A DNA stretch of 64,000 bases, from the NCBI RefSeq assembly GCF_900142565.1, contig NZ_FRBH01000002.1, positions 62,001 to 126,000 on the forward strand. The letters run 5' to 3'. Of this stretch, positions 55,278 to 64,000 are shown piece after piece. Source of the DNA: Chishuiella changwenlii (GTDB lineage Bacteria; Bacteroidota; Bacteroidia; Flavobacteriales; Weeksellaceae). The stretch's first letter is position 1. Every line of letters starts with the position of its first letter. The notes under the pieces were generated by a model. The model ran no database searches. It saw nothing but the letters and a program-made list of their open reading frames with translations, and had not been told where the DNA came from. The position numbers were made by a program, and so were the translations under genes.

Positions 55278-56225
55278 ATGTTGGGAAGAAGACAACTCCG
55301 CGAAAAAGTAATGCAGAATATCTATGCTTACAATTGTTTAGGGACAAATGGCGAAGAAAGAATGGTCGAAAAAAATATGCTGAAAAGCATTGACCAAATC
55401 TACGATTTGTACATTTATTTCTTGAATTTAATTAAAATTCAAAAAGAAATTGCTGAGCACAAAATAGAATTAGCAAAATCTAAAAACTTTCCGACAAAAG
55501 AAGATTTAAATCCAAATTTAAAATTTGTGAACAATAAAGTTTTCACAATTTTAGAACAAAATCTTGAGTTAAGCAGATATTCTAATGATAACAAAAGCTT
55601 ACTTTGGGATATTTACGATTCTTACCCAAATAATATTTACAAAAATTTAATAGAAAGTGATCTTTATAAAGATTACATGAAAAATGATAAAAATTCTTTT
55701 GCAGAAGATTTAGAATTTATCATGAATTTATATGTAGAGTTTATTGCTGAATATGAAGATTTACACGATTATTTAGAAGGTATACAAATCACTTGGGCAG
55801 ATGATGTACATATTGCTAATGCAATGGTGTATACGACTTTAAAATCTTTTAGAGAAAATAGTTCTCCATTAATTTCTTTATTTAAAGTATACAAAGATTT
55901 AGATGATAAAAAGTTTACAGAAGAGTTATTCCGTAAAACAGTACGTCATCAGTCAGAAACAAGAAAAATAGTTGAAGAGAAAGCTCAAAACTGGGAATTA
56001 GATCGTATTGCAACAATAGATTTAATAATTTTAGAAATGGCTTTAACTGAATTTTTACATTTTCCAAACATTCCAGCAAAGGTTACAATTAATGAATATG
56101 TAGAGTTAGCAAAAAATTATTCTACAGAAAAATCTCGTGTATTTGTTAACGGAATCTTAGATAAATCTTTAAAAGAGTTAAAAGACAATGATAATTTACC
56201 AAAATACGGTAGAGGATTATTATAA
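55278..56225 (+). CDS. nusB: Transcription antitermination factor NusB, long form
   Basis: 315 residues, twice the length of E. coli NusB. The N-terminal RRQLREKVMQNIYAYNC opens like NusB, a helical insertion of about 150 residues follows, and the C-terminal NusB core is seen in DRIATIDLIILEMALTEFLHFPNIPAKVTINEYVELAKNYSTEKSRVFVNGILDK. The long form is typical of Bacteroidota. It pairs with S10 in rRNA antitermination. It starts a run with DUF1573 and yajC. Confidence 0.93.
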   Translation: MLGRRQLREKVMQNIYAYNCLGTNGEERMVEKNMLKSIDQIYDLYIYFLNLIKIQKEIAEHKIELAKSKNFPTKEDLNPNLKFVNNKVFTILEQNLELSRYSNDNKSLLWDIYDSYPNNIYKNLIESDLYKDYMKNDKNSFAEDLEFIMNLYVEFIAEYEDLHDYLEGIQITWADDVHIANAMVYTTLKSFRENSSPLISLFKVYKDLDDKKFTEELFRKTVRHQSETRKIVEEKAQNWELDRIATIDLIILEMALTEFLHFPNIPAKVTINEYVELAKNYSTEKSRVFVNGILDKSLKELKDNDNLPKYGRGLL

Positions 56226-56271
56226 TAATAAAAATTTCTTAAATTTGGCTAAGACTAATAAATTAAAAAAA

Positions 56272-56763
56272 ATGAAAAATAAAATATTTATTTTAGGTGC
56301 ATTTGCATTATCATTTGTTGCAACTTCTTGTGGAGAGAAAAAAGCAAGTGAAAGTTTTACAGCCGAAGAAACTGCTCAACAAGCAGAAAACATCGTAGAT
56401 CCTGCAACAGCTCCAATTTTAACATTGGCTGAAGCAAGTCATGATTTTGGTGATGTACAGGCAAATAATAAAGTAGAAACATATGTGAAGTTTAAAAATG
56501 ATGGAAAATCTCCATTAGTAATTCGCGATGCTTCTGCAACTTGTGGTTGTACAGTTCCAGAATTTCCTACAAACCCAATTCCAGTTGGAGGTACAGATTC
56601 TATCAAAGTTCAGTATACTGCTGGTAACATGAATGGTAAACAACAAAAAACGGTAACATTAGTAACTAACACTGTTAATGGACACGAAAAGTTTGATATT
56701 ACTGCAAATGTTACAGGAGCTGCTGCTAGTAACCAAACGGCACAAGAAGCTTTTGGTAAATAA
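56272..56763 (+). CDS. DUF1573 lipoprotein
   Basis: 163 residues from the ATG at 56272, chosen because a lipoprotein signal with VATSC begins there; a longer frame overlapping nusB would hide it. The mature domain is DUF1573: HDFGDVQANNKVETYVKFKNDGKSPLVIRDASATCGCTVPEFPTNPIPVGGTDSIKVQY, an Ig-like fold with the conserved CGC. Function unknown. Co-transcribed with nusB and yajC. Confidence 0.88.
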   Translation: MKNKIFILGAFALSFVATSCGEKKASESFTAEETAQQAENIVDPATAPILTLAEASHDFGDVQANNKVETYVKFKNDGKSPLVIRDASATCGCTVPEFPTNPIPVGGTDSIKVQYTAGNMNGKQQKTVTLVTNTVNGHEKFDITANVTGAAASNQTAQEAFGK

Positions 56764-56785
56764 ATTTAACAATTAATATAATAAA

Positions 56786-57142
56786 ATGATTCAAACAATC
56801 TTTTTACAAGCTGGTGCTCAAGGAGGAGGAATGTCAATGTTATTGATGTTTGGAGGAATGTTCGTAATTATGTATTTTTTCATGATTCGTCCTCAACAAA
56901 AAAAAGCTAAGCAAGAAAAACAATTTCAAGCAGATATCAAACGTGGAGATCAAGTTGTAACAACTTCTGGTATTCATGGAAAAATAAACGAAGTTTATGA
57001 TGATGCAATTCTTATTGAAACTGGAGCTGGAAAAATTAAATTTGAAAAAGCTTCTATTTCTAGAGAGTTAACAGCTGCTCGTTATGGAAAATCTACAGAA
57101 AAAGCTGAAAAAAGCACTAAAGCTGTAGAAGAAAAAAATTAA
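56786..57142 (+). CDS. yajC: Preprotein translocase subunit YajC
   Basis: 118 residues: a Gly/Met-rich N-terminal part, one membrane helix (MSMLLMFGGMFVIMYFFMI), the family motif RPQQKKAKQEKQFQADIKRGDQVVTTSGIHGKI and a charged tail. YajC associates with SecDF-YidC at the Sec translocon. A 23-base gap follows DUF1573, and a terminator lies downstream. Confidence 0.95.
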   Translation: MIQTIFLQAGAQGGGMSMLLMFGGMFVIMYFFMIRPQQKKAKQEKQFQADIKRGDQVVTTSGIHGKINEVYDDAILIETGAGKIKFEKASISRELTAARYGKSTEKAEKSTKAVEEKN

Positions 57143-57169
57143 AATAAGGTTAACATATATTTAACTCAT

Positions 57170-57200
57170 TGCCGAAGAATTTATTCTTCGGCATTTTTTT
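57170..57200 (+). terminator. Terminator after yajC, just before coaE
   Basis: TGCCGAAGAA (57170-57179) pairs with TTCTTCGGCA (57184-57193), followed by seven T (57194-57200). Only 11 bases separate it from the coaE start, so coaE must be read through or start from an internal promoter. Confidence 0.85.
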
Positions 57201-57211
57201 AACTTCAAACC

Positions 57212-57820
57212 GTGAAAAACAAGCAAACTTTTATAGTAGGAATAACAGGAGGTATTGGTTCTGGAAAATCAACTGCAGCTCATTTTTTTGAAGAATTGGG
57301 AATTCCTGTTTACAATTCTGATACACGAGCAAAAGTTATTCAGAATGAAGATGAAACTGTAAAATCAAAAGTAATTCAGGTTTTTGGAGATGAAGCCTAC
57401 ACGAAAGAAGGTTTGAATAGAGCTTTTATAGCAAAACAAATTTTTAATAATAAGGAAAAGCTAAATGCTCTGAATAAAATTGTTCATCCTGCTGTTTTTT
57501 TGGATTTCGAAAATTGGAAAAAAGAACAGAATAGTAAAATTTTAATCAAAGAAGCTGCAATTTTAATTGAAAGCGGGAGTTATAAAGATTGTGATGCAGT
57601 TGTAAGCGTTGTTGTTGATTTAGATAAAAGAATTGAGCGAACAATTGCACGAGACCAATCTACTAAAGAAGAGGTCTTGAAAAGAATTAATAATCAGATT
57701 TCTGATGAAGAAAGAATAGCTAAATCAGATTTTATTATTGATAATAATGCAGATTTAAAGCATCTGAAAAATGAAGTAGAGAAAACATATTTTCAACTTA
57801 AAGAAAAGTTTTCTTTATAA
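57212..57820 (+). CDS. coaE: Dephospho-CoA kinase
   Basis: 202 residues. P-loop GGIGSGKS (residues 13-20), then FEELGIPVYNSDTRAK with the substrate-binding Asp, LNALNKIVHPAVF, IKEAAILIESG, and ARDQSTKEEVLKRINNQISDEE. It phosphorylates dephospho-CoA to CoA. The start is GTG at 57212; there is no ATG in frame before the P-loop and an in-frame stop lies four codons upstream. A terminator ends just 11 bases before it. Confidence 0.93.
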   Translation: MKNKQTFIVGITGGIGSGKSTAAHFFEELGIPVYNSDTRAKVIQNEDETVKSKVIQVFGDEAYTKEGLNRAFIAKQIFNNKEKLNALNKIVHPAVFLDFENWKKEQNSKILIKEAAILIESGSYKDCDAVVSVVVDLDKRIERTIARDQSTKEEVLKRINNQISDEERIAKSDFIIDNNADLKHLKNEVEKTYFQLKEKFSL

Positions 57821-57895
57821 ATAAAGCTTAAAATTCAGGAAATAATTGTATATTATTTCTTTAAATAAAGGAAAAAACTAATTAGTATAAATTAG

Positions 57896-59446
57896 ATGAA
57901 AAAAGGATTTTATAAAATCTTAATAGGAATAATGAGCGTTGCGCTTATTGGATTAATTATAATTCAGTTTTATTGGCTAAATCTGACAATTAAAACAGGT
58001 ACCGAAAGTTTTAATAACAACGTGTACCAAGCAATGAATTATACAACAGAGAAGATAAATAAATCTGAATTAGAAAAATATTATAAGAAATTTAATAATA
58101 TTCAGGCTGATTTAAAGTCTAATAAAGATAAACCTCAAGTTGTAACGAATCAAGTTATCAAAGACTCTTTAGGAGTTACATATGCCTATGTTACCAGATA
58201 TGTAGTAGAGAAATCTATGTTACCTTCTGGTCAGTATAATGATAGTTTAACAAAGGCTAATATTTATTCGCAAGAACAAGTTTACAAAATAAAAAAAGAT
58301 CCTAATTCTGACGGAATTCCTAATCTTAATTTCAACTGGGAACATTCATTACAAGACGGAACTTTTACATTAGAAAGTGCTGCACGTTGGGATGCAGGAA
58401 CGACACCTATAGATAAAAGAATTTCGTATAAAATGTTAGATTCTATCTTGAAAACAGAATTACGAAATAGAGGAATAAATCAAGCATTACCAATTTTAGC
58501 TGTTCTAAAAAAGGATTCTACAGAAACATCCATAAAATCAGAAAATTTTGATTCTACGAAAATTGAATTTATGGTTCCTTTATTTTTAGATAGAAAAGAT
58601 AGAATTGAATATTATTTAGCAGCCAATTTTGAGAATAGAAAATTAGCAATTCTTGCACCAACTGTACCCATCATATCATTGACTTTTATTTTAACAATGA
58701 TAATTATTACAGTTTTCTCATTGTCAATTTATTATATGCAACTTCAACGAAAAAGTTCGGAAGTAAAAACAGACTTTATTAATAACATGACACACGAGTT
58801 TAAAACTCCTATTGCCACAATTAATATTGCGTCTGATGCGCTTAGAAATGAAAAGGTATTTACAGATCCAGATAAGGTTAAATATTACGCAGATTTAATT
58901 AAACAGGAGAACAAACGAATGAATGCCCATGTAGAAATGGTCTTAAGAATGTCAAAATTAGACATGAACCAAATGGACATGAATTTGCAAGAAGTTAACC
59001 TGAATGGAGTAGTACAAAAGAGCGTTGAACCAATTAGGTTCATTGTTGAAGAAAGAAATGGTACAATATTTGAACAATATAATGCAGAACATTCTTTTGT
59101 GAAAGGCGATCCTTTTCATTTAGAGAATATCGTGATAAACGTTTTGGATAATGCTCGTAAATATTCGCCTAATGCGCCAGAAATTACGGTAAAAACATAT
59201 AACAAAGACCAAAACTTTATGATAGAGATTTCAGATAAAGGAATGGGAATGTCACAGAATGTTATTAAAAAAATATTTGAACAATTTTATAGAGAAGAAA
59301 CAGGAAATATACACAATGTAAAAGGTCATGGACTTGGCTTAGCTTATGTTAAAAAAATTGTACAGTTACACAACGGACAAGTTTGGGCAGAAAGCTCTCC
59401 AGGAAAAGGAAGTACTTTTTATATTAAAATTCCTCTAAAATCATAA
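57896..59446 (+). CDS. Sensor histidine kinase
   Basis: 516 residues: membrane helix 1 (about 8-29), a periplasmic domain of about 220 residues, membrane helix 2 (about 254-281), HisKA with the phospho-acceptor His300 (NMTHEFKTPIATI), and HATPase with NVLDNARKYSP, DKGMGMS and GHGLGLAYVKKI. EnvZ-type membrane kinase; the signal is unknown. The response regulator gene follows after 4 bases. Confidence 0.95.
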   Translation: MKKGFYKILIGIMSVALIGLIIIQFYWLNLTIKTGTESFNNNVYQAMNYTTEKINKSELEKYYKKFNNIQADLKSNKDKPQVVTNQVIKDSLGVTYAYVTRYVVEKSMLPSGQYNDSLTKANIYSQEQVYKIKKDPNSDGIPNLNFNWEHSLQDGTFTLESAARWDAGTTPIDKRISYKMLDSILKTELRNRGINQALPILAVLKKDSTETSIKSENFDSTKIEFMVPLFLDRKDRIEYYLAANFENRKLAILAPTVPIISLTFILTMIIITVFSLSIYYMQLQRKSSEVKTDFINNMTHEFKTPIATINIASDALRNEKVFTDPDKVKYYADLIKQENKRMNAHVEMVLRMSKLDMNQMDMNLQEVNLNGVVQKSVEPIRFIVEERNGTIFEQYNAEHSFVKGDPFHLENIVINVLDNARKYSPNAPEITVKTYNKDQNFMIEISDKGMGMSQNVIKKIFEQFYREETGNIHNVKGHGLGLAYVKKIVQLHNGQVWAESSPGKGSTFYIKIPLKS

Positions 59447-59450
59447 ATCC

Positions 59451-60146
59451 ATGAGCGATAAACAAAGACTACTTTTAGTAGAAGATGATCCAAGTTTTGG
59501 TAGTGTATTAAAAGACTATTTAGTTATAAATGATTTTGACGTAACTCACGCCATTGATGGTGAGGACGGACTTACAAAATTTAAAGAAAGCGATTATGAT
59601 TTGTGTATCTTAGATGTAATGATGCCTAAAAAGGATGGATTTACTTTAGGAAAGGAAATCAAAGAACTAAAAGGAGAACAACCTATAATATTCTTAACTG
59701 CAAAAAATATGCGTGAAGATGTATTAAATGGGTATAAAATCGGGGCAGATGATTATGTGCTAAAACCGTTTGATTCGGAAGTTTTGTTGTATAAAATAAA
59801 AGCTGTTTTACAACGCAATTCTGGAGAAGATGAAAAGTTTGAGCAAGACGATTTCAAAATTGGTAAATTTAATTTCAATGCTAAATTGAGACAATTAATT
59901 TACGATGGTAAATCGCAGAAATTATCTCCAAAAGAAAACGAATTATTACGTTTATTAGCTGTTTATAAAAATGATTTAATGCCAAGAGAAATTGCTTTAA
60001 CACGCATTTGGCACGATGATAATTATTTTACATCTAGATCTATGGACGTGTATATTGCAAAATTACGTAAGTATCTAAAACAAGATGCAGCAGTAGAAAT
60101 TGTTAATATTCACGGAGAAGGATTTAGATTATTAGTACAAGAATAA
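59451..60146 (+). CDS. OmpR-type response regulator
   Basis: 231 residues: receiver domain with Glu11/Asp12, phospho-acceptor Asp55 (CILDVMMPKKDG) and Lys105 (YVLKPFD), then a winged-helix DNA-binding domain (LSPKENELLRLLAVYKNDLMPRE, SRSMDVYIAKLRKYL, IHGEGFRLLV). It is the partner of the kinase just upstream. Closed by a palindromic terminator. Confidence 0.96.
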   Translation: MSDKQRLLLVEDDPSFGSVLKDYLVINDFDVTHAIDGEDGLTKFKESDYDLCILDVMMPKKDGFTLGKEIKELKGEQPIIFLTAKNMREDVLNGYKIGADDYVLKPFDSEVLLYKIKAVLQRNSGEDEKFEQDDFKIGKFNFNAKLRQLIYDGKSQKLSPKENELLRLLAVYKNDLMPREIALTRIWHDDNYFTSRSMDVYIAKLRKYLKQDAAVEIVNIHGEGFRLLVQE

Positions 60147-60163
60147 AATATTTCTAAATATAG

Positions 60164-60192
60164 AAAAGCACTTCATATGAAGTGCTTTTTTT
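60164..60192. terminator. Palindromic terminator
   Basis: AAAAGCACTTCAT (60164-60176) and ATGAAGTGCTTTT (60177-60189) are exact complements with no spacer; T run to 60192. It separates the two-component genes from the convergent polysaccharide operon. Confidence 0.9.
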
Positions 60193-60195
60193 ATG

Positions 60196-61302
60196 TTAAT
60201 TGATTAATTCTAAAATTTGATTGAAAGAATTTCTATTCTTTAGAAAAATTGCTCTCAAATTAGTTTTTTCTTGAAGAGAGGCTAGAGGCTCATTGGCATT
60301 TAAAATATTTTTTAAGCCTTCGTAAAGAGCATCTTCGGAATTGTTTACAATAATACCAGCATTTCCATTATCTAAAATTTCTTCCATTCCAGAACAGTTT
60401 GTTGTAATAACAGGAGTTTCTAAAATAACAGATTCTGTAACAACTGTACTATAACCTTCTTTATGAGAAGAGCAAACAAATAAATCTGCATGTTTTATAT
60501 AAGGATATGGATTTTTCTGGAAGCCTAAGAAATTAATTTGATCTGACAAATCATTGTCGATAACATATTTCTTTAATTCAGCTTCCATAGGTCCCATTCC
60601 TAAAATATTTAGTTCAAAATCAAAACCATCCGATTTTAATTTTTTCATAATTCTCACTAAACGATCATATCCTTTTTGAGGATTTAACCTTCCTACCGTT
60701 ACTAATCTAATTTTATCTATTTTTTGATATGGATTAATTTCAGCTTTTGTTGTTATTTCGTCTATTTCTAGTGGATTATAGATAACTTCTAACTTATCCT
60801 GAGGAATTGCTACACATTTTGTAAAATGGTCTTGTACTGTTTTCGCTACGGAAACAATTTTATGAAATTTATTGTAACACTTAACAGCCTCCTTTTTGTT
60901 TCTAAACTCGTATCCAATTGTATTTTCATATAATTCTAAATGAATCCAACTTATTAATTTAATATTTGGATTTGTACAACCAGCAACAATTCGAGAAGGA
61001 AAGCCTTCTAAAAATGAAATAATAACATCGTAATTATCTGACTTAATAAACCGTTTAAATAAAAATTTAGGAGAAAATAATAAAGCTAAACGAGTATATC
61101 CTTTAAATGGTTTTTCAAAAATCCATTCTTGTTTAATTTCTTTGTTTAAATCTTCTCTATTTATTCCTTCTTTAAAAATGGTTAGAACAGTGACTTCATA
61201 TTGAGAATAATCAAAACTATTAACAATATTTACCAATATTTTCTCGGCGCCTCCACCTCTTAAATCAGTGTTTACAAATAGTATTTTTTTTAAGTTGGTC
61301 AC
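60196..61302 (-). CDS. GT4 family glycosyltransferase
   Basis: 368 residues, GT-B fold: TDLRGGGAEKILVNIVNSF near the start, VTVGRLNPQKGYDRLVRIMK in the middle, and CSSHKEGYSTVVTESVILETPVITTNCSGMEEIL in the C-terminal nucleotide-sugar site. Retaining GT4 enzyme of polysaccharide assembly. Last gene of the minus-strand cluster; it ends close to the palindromic terminator. Confidence 0.92.
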   Translation of the reverse strand: MTNLKKILFVNTDLRGGGAEKILVNIVNSFDYSQYEVTVLTIFKEGINREDLNKEIKQEWIFEKPFKGYTRLALLFSPKFLFKRFIKSDNYDVIISFLEGFPSRIVAGCTNPNIKLISWIHLELYENTIGYEFRNKKEAVKCYNKFHKIVSVAKTVQDHFTKCVAIPQDKLEVIYNPLEIDEITTKAEINPYQKIDKIRLVTVGRLNPQKGYDRLVRIMKKLKSDGFDFELNILGMGPMEAELKKYVIDNDLSDQINFLGFQKNPYPYIKHADLFVCSSHKEGYSTVVTESVILETPVITTNCSGMEEILDNGNAGIIVNNSEDALYEGLKNILNANEPLASLQEKTNLRAIFLKNRNSFNQILELIN

Positions 61303-61345
61303 GAAATTTAGTTTTAAGTGGTTTTAATTTAAGTAAAAGATAAAT

Positions 61346-62488
61346 CTAAATATTTATAAATAGTTGTTCAATTTTATTTAATTGCTGTTCTAAATTAAAT
61401 TTTAAATGACTCTGTTTACAATTCTGCTTTAATTGAATTAATAATTCTTTATCATCTAATACTTTTTTCATGTATTTATACACATTTTCTTTTCCTGGAT
61501 TAAAAAGAAATCCTTCTTGCTCGTTTATCACCATTTCTGGAATTCCTCCAACATTAGTTGAAAGTACAGGAACTCCAAGAATTAAGGATTCTGCAACAAC
61601 AGTAGGGTAAGATTCTGTATAGGTAGGAAAAATAAAATAATTACTGTTTTTTAGATATTTTAATGGATTAGACTGAAAGCCTAATAAATGAAAACTATCT
61701 TCTAAATTATATTGTTTAATAAGTTGTTTAATATTTTCATACTCTTCACCAGAACCAACTATTGCAGTATTAATTTTATAACCTTCATTTATTAACTGAT
61801 AATGAGCATTAACTAAATCATCAAAACCTTTTGCTTTACCAAATCTCCCGATAGATATAAAATCAAAGAAAGAAATAGTTTCATTCATTTCTTCGTTTGA
61901 TTTATCTTTTATTTCCATTGTATTTATCGGGTTATAAATAACAGTAGAGTTAGACAGTTTAATTTTATAATTATTTTCGATATTTTTCTTAGAATGCTCA
62001 GAAACAAAAACACCTTGGTCGAATTTTAATAAACTCTGAACCAATTTATATTTCTCATCATCTGTTAAAGAAAATTCGAGTAAATCGCCATGAAACCAAA
62101 AAATCTTTTTACTTGCCTTAATTGGGCTATTTAAAACAGTCGGAATCATGTAGTGAGAAAAGGCAATTTCGGTTTCAATATCCATTAATTGATGTTTTTT
62201 ATAAAAAGCAATTGGATATGTTTGAAATAAAAAATATTGTAGTCTTTTTATAGCTCGATTTAATTTAGATAAAAAAGAGTTTTTATTTAGAAAATCTATA
62301 CCGTTTGTTATACTTTTTACTTTTACATCGGGAGGTAATTGATTGATAAATTCTCCTTCTTTAAAATTTAAAACTAATGTGATATCAAATTTATTTCGAT
62401 CTAAGTTTTGAAGAATATTTAATAATATTTTTTCTGACCCGCCAACTTCTAATGAGCGATTTCTGAAAAGGATTTTCTTTTTTCTCAT
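61346..62488 (-). CDS. GT4 family glycosyltransferase
   Basis: 380 residues with the same plan as its neighbour: NRSLEVGGSEKILLNILQNL, ISIGRFGKAKGFDDLVNAHY and FPTYTESYPTVVAESLILGVPVLSTNVGGIPEMV. The two share motifs but are clearly divergent. It starts 5 bases after the stop of the upstream glycosyltransferase gene, so they are co-transcribed. Confidence 0.92.
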   Translation of the reverse strand: MRKKKILFRNRSLEVGGSEKILLNILQNLDRNKFDITLVLNFKEGEFINQLPPDVKVKSITNGIDFLNKNSFLSKLNRAIKRLQYFLFQTYPIAFYKKHQLMDIETEIAFSHYMIPTVLNSPIKASKKIFWFHGDLLEFSLTDDEKYKLVQSLLKFDQGVFVSEHSKKNIENNYKIKLSNSTVIYNPINTMEIKDKSNEEMNETISFFDFISIGRFGKAKGFDDLVNAHYQLINEGYKINTAIVGSGEEYENIKQLIKQYNLEDSFHLLGFQSNPLKYLKNSNYFIFPTYTESYPTVVAESLILGVPVLSTNVGGIPEMVINEQEGFLFNPGKENVYKYMKKVLDDKELLIQLKQNCKQSHLKFNLEQQLNKIEQLFINI

Positions 62489-62493
62489 TTTAA

Positions 62494-63495
62494 TTAATCA
62501 ACTTTAGCTCCAACATTTCTATATTGATTTTTAAACTTTTCAACCCATTTTTTCCAGCTATCAATATCAACATCTTCTTGTATGAAAGAAGCAATATAGT
62601 CATCAGAAAAATCGTTAGGAAAATTTTCTGTTACATTCAATTTATCATCTAACCATGCATTGTTAAGAATACGATTAACAGTGTTCATATCAATACTTAT
62701 TCCGTATTTATGATAAGAATTTGTAGCAGAAGAACTGAATGTAGTTTTTAACACTTCAGCTTCTGTTCTAGCAATTATTTTTGTATTTTTTTTGTATTGA
62801 TTAAACCATACTGAAGCATTGCGTAATTGTTGAAGTTCATCTACTTTTCCTTTCGCATCTTTCCAAATGTGTAACCAATAATCTTTATGATAAAGTCCCA
62901 TTAAAATAGAGTTAAGAACCCAATATTTATCAACCGTATGATTATTTACAAGACCTAGTTTATATAGAATTGTATAGAATTTAAATTTATTATAGAAGAA
63001 TAAATCCATAATTAATTCAGAACTTGTAAAGAGATTTTTAGGATAAGTTGATACAATTTCTTTTGATAAATTAACTTCATCTACAGACGAATTAGACTTT
63101 TTGCCAAGCCATCCTAATTTTACAAGTTGTATTGAATCAGCCTTCATTTGACGAATTATCTCGTCTACATTAATATCATTTACAAACCAAACATCGTCTT
63201 CTGTTACAAGAACATAATCTTTCGCATTTTTAACTGCATTTATCCAAAGATTTGTAGGAATATTAAATCCATCAATATCTTGACTATTCTCTAGCTTTTT
63301 TGACTTTATATCATAATTTTCTGAAAGAATAACTTTTATCTCAGGATACTTAATTTTAATTTTATTTAAAAATTTTTCTGGAGTACCGTCATCTAAAACA
63401 GTAACAGTAAAATTCCCTTTGACATGTTTATAAATAGAATCTAAACATCTGTCTAAATAATAGGGACGATTGAAAGATTTAATAATAATATCCAT
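62494..63495 (-). CDS. GT-A type glycosyltransferase
   Basis: 333 residues. The start IIIKSFNRPYYLDRCLDSI and VTVLDDGTPEKFL are typical of GT2-like GT-A enzymes, and VLVTEDDVWF supplies a D-x-D-like motif. The C-terminal 150 residues (NNHTVDKYWVLNSILMG, THDGF-like segments absent) are not recognised. Linked by 4 bases to the deacetylase gene upstream and 5 to the GT4 downstream. Confidence 0.82.
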   Translation of the reverse strand: MDIIIKSFNRPYYLDRCLDSIYKHVKGNFTVTVLDDGTPEKFLNKIKIKYPEIKVILSENYDIKSKKLENSQDIDGFNIPTNLWINAVKNAKDYVLVTEDDVWFVNDINVDEIIRQMKADSIQLVKLGWLGKKSNSSVDEVNLSKEIVSTYPKNLFTSSELIMDLFFYNKFKFYTILYKLGLVNNHTVDKYWVLNSILMGLYHKDYWLHIWKDAKGKVDELQQLRNASVWFNQYKKNTKIIARTEAEVLKTTFSSSATNSYHKYGISIDMNTVNRILNNAWLDDKLNVTENFPNDFSDDYIASFIQEDVDIDSWKKWVEKFKNQYRNVGAKVD

Positions 63496-63499
63496 AAAA

Positions 63500-64000
63500 T
63501 TAAACAGATAATGATTTCTTAATTAATTTTCTATGCTTGTCTTCATTATTGAAAACAACTTTTTTAAATGGTTCCCAAATAGCTCCAAATTTTAATTTTT
63601 TACGAATAAAATTTTTATCACCATGGTATAAACCATAACGAGGAACAGTTAATAAATTATCAGATAAATTGAGGTTTTTAAACTCGAAAGAAAAAGCATA
63701 ATTAATATTGCATTGTTTTAAAATATCAATTTCTCTTTTTCCAAAATCTAAACCTTTACTTCCATTAGGATATGCAAAAGATTCAACATTTCTACCCAAT
63801 AATTCACTTAATTCAGTAATAGAATCTTTAATTTCTTTTTCGGAAATTATGTTAGATTCATTCGCTAAAATAGGATGATTCATGGTGTGAGCACCAATTG
63901 TAAAAATACCAGAATGTTCTAATTCTAACAATTGTTCAACAGTTATATATTGGCAACTTTTTGTAGGGATATTGAATTTATTTTGGTATGTTTTTATAAT
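63500..64000 (-). CDS. Polysaccharide deacetylase family protein, C-terminal part
   Basis: The minus-strand frame stays open to the window edge (64000), giving 166 residues of a 5'-truncated gene. A TTG at 63931 is not a credible start, since the 23 codons before it are also coding. NodB-type motifs are visible: GAHTMNHPILAN with the H-x3-H metal His pair, and SFAYPNGSKG. It would remove acetyl groups from an extracellular or membrane-linked glycan, in line with the glycosyltransferases beside it. Confidence 0.88.
   Translation of the reverse strand: MIKTYQNKFNIPTKSCQYITVEQLLELEHSGIFTIGAHTMNHPILANESNIISEKEIKDSITELSELLGRNVESFAYPNGSKGLDFGKREIDILKQCNINYAFSFEFKNLNLSDNLLTVPRYGLYHGDKNFIRKKLKFGAIWEPFKKVVFNNEDKHRKLIKKSLSV

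Noticed and set aside
56188-56271. N-terminal extension of the DUF1573 protein overlapping nusB
   Set aside because: The extension would push the lipoprotein signal 28 residues into the chain; the ATG at 56272 gives a clean lipobox.
1-64000. tRNA genes, rRNA genes, CRISPR arrays, transposases, phage integrases
   Set aside because: I looked through the intergenic stretches on both strands and saw no clear example. A computed scan could still find a short tRNA.

Overview
The window is A+T-rich chromosomal DNA from a member of the Bacteroidota, almost certainly class Flavobacteriia. Lineage evidence read from the sequence: many -7 promoter boxes of the form TAnnTTTG, absence of strong Shine-Dalgarno sequences, a type IX secretion (T9SS) C-terminal sorting domain, two GLPGLI-family proteins, a Bacteroidota-type long NusB, DUF3276/PUR, DUF4834 and DUF6263 proteins, and many lipoprotein signals. 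The family is uncertain; a Weeksellaceae-like organism is a guess from gene content. Both ends cut genes: a histidine kinase on the left and a polysaccharide deacetylase on the right.

Layout. 1-1537: end of a sensor kinase and its response regulator. 1690-6945: a co-directional unit of lipoprotein, DUF4834, YfhO-like membrane protein and GT4 glycosyltransferase. 7041-16990: an accessory stretch of mostly single-gene units nearly all on the + strand (FRG domain, HEAT repeats, CPBP protease, HxlR regulator with divergent SDR, secreted protein, VOC, SIMPL, DUF1990, TraB/ChaN-like, small membrane protein, DinB-like, GNAT). Two of its intergenic gaps carry long-range inverted repeats shaped like integron attC sites. 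17001-26863: envelope and secreted genes, including a TPR-HTH lipoprotein-like regulator, a 1022-residue T9SS cargo beta-propeller, small secreted proteins, a PQQ-like propeller, an alpha/beta hydrolase and a second SDR. 27048-28801: two tandem secreted paralogues.

28959-38828 is the str/S10 ribosomal protein region: rpsL-rpsG-fusA-rpsJ, a terminator, a new promoter with a structured leader RNA, then rplC-D-W-B, rpsS, rplV, rpsC, rplP, rpmC, rpsQ, rplN, rplX, rplE and rpsN. It ends at a terminator after rpsN; the usual continuation (rpsH, rplF, and so on) is not here. The rpsL and rplC promoters share a 26-base block with 23 identities, which suggests common control of the two halves.

38882-49744, minus strand: DUF3857/transglutaminase protein, an outer-membrane beta-barrel of the TonB-receptor type with two GLPGLI proteins and a nicotinamidase, then envelope glycan/lipid genes (GT2, LpxL-like acyltransferase), an RluA-type pseudouridine synthase and panB. 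49871-60146: PAP2 phosphatase, sucC, DUF3276, an ABC exporter, nusB, DUF1573, yajC, coaE and an EnvZ/OmpR-type two-component pair. 60196-64000, minus strand: a polysaccharide biosynthesis operon of three glycosyltransferases and a deacetylase, continuing beyond the window.

No rRNA, tRNA, CRISPR array, transposase, integrase or complete known defence system was recognised. The most interesting signals are the rplC leader with two mutually exclusive hairpins, the twin ribosomal promoters, the attC-like elements in the accessory block, and the GLPGLI/barrel cluster. All are read by eye and need computational confirmation.
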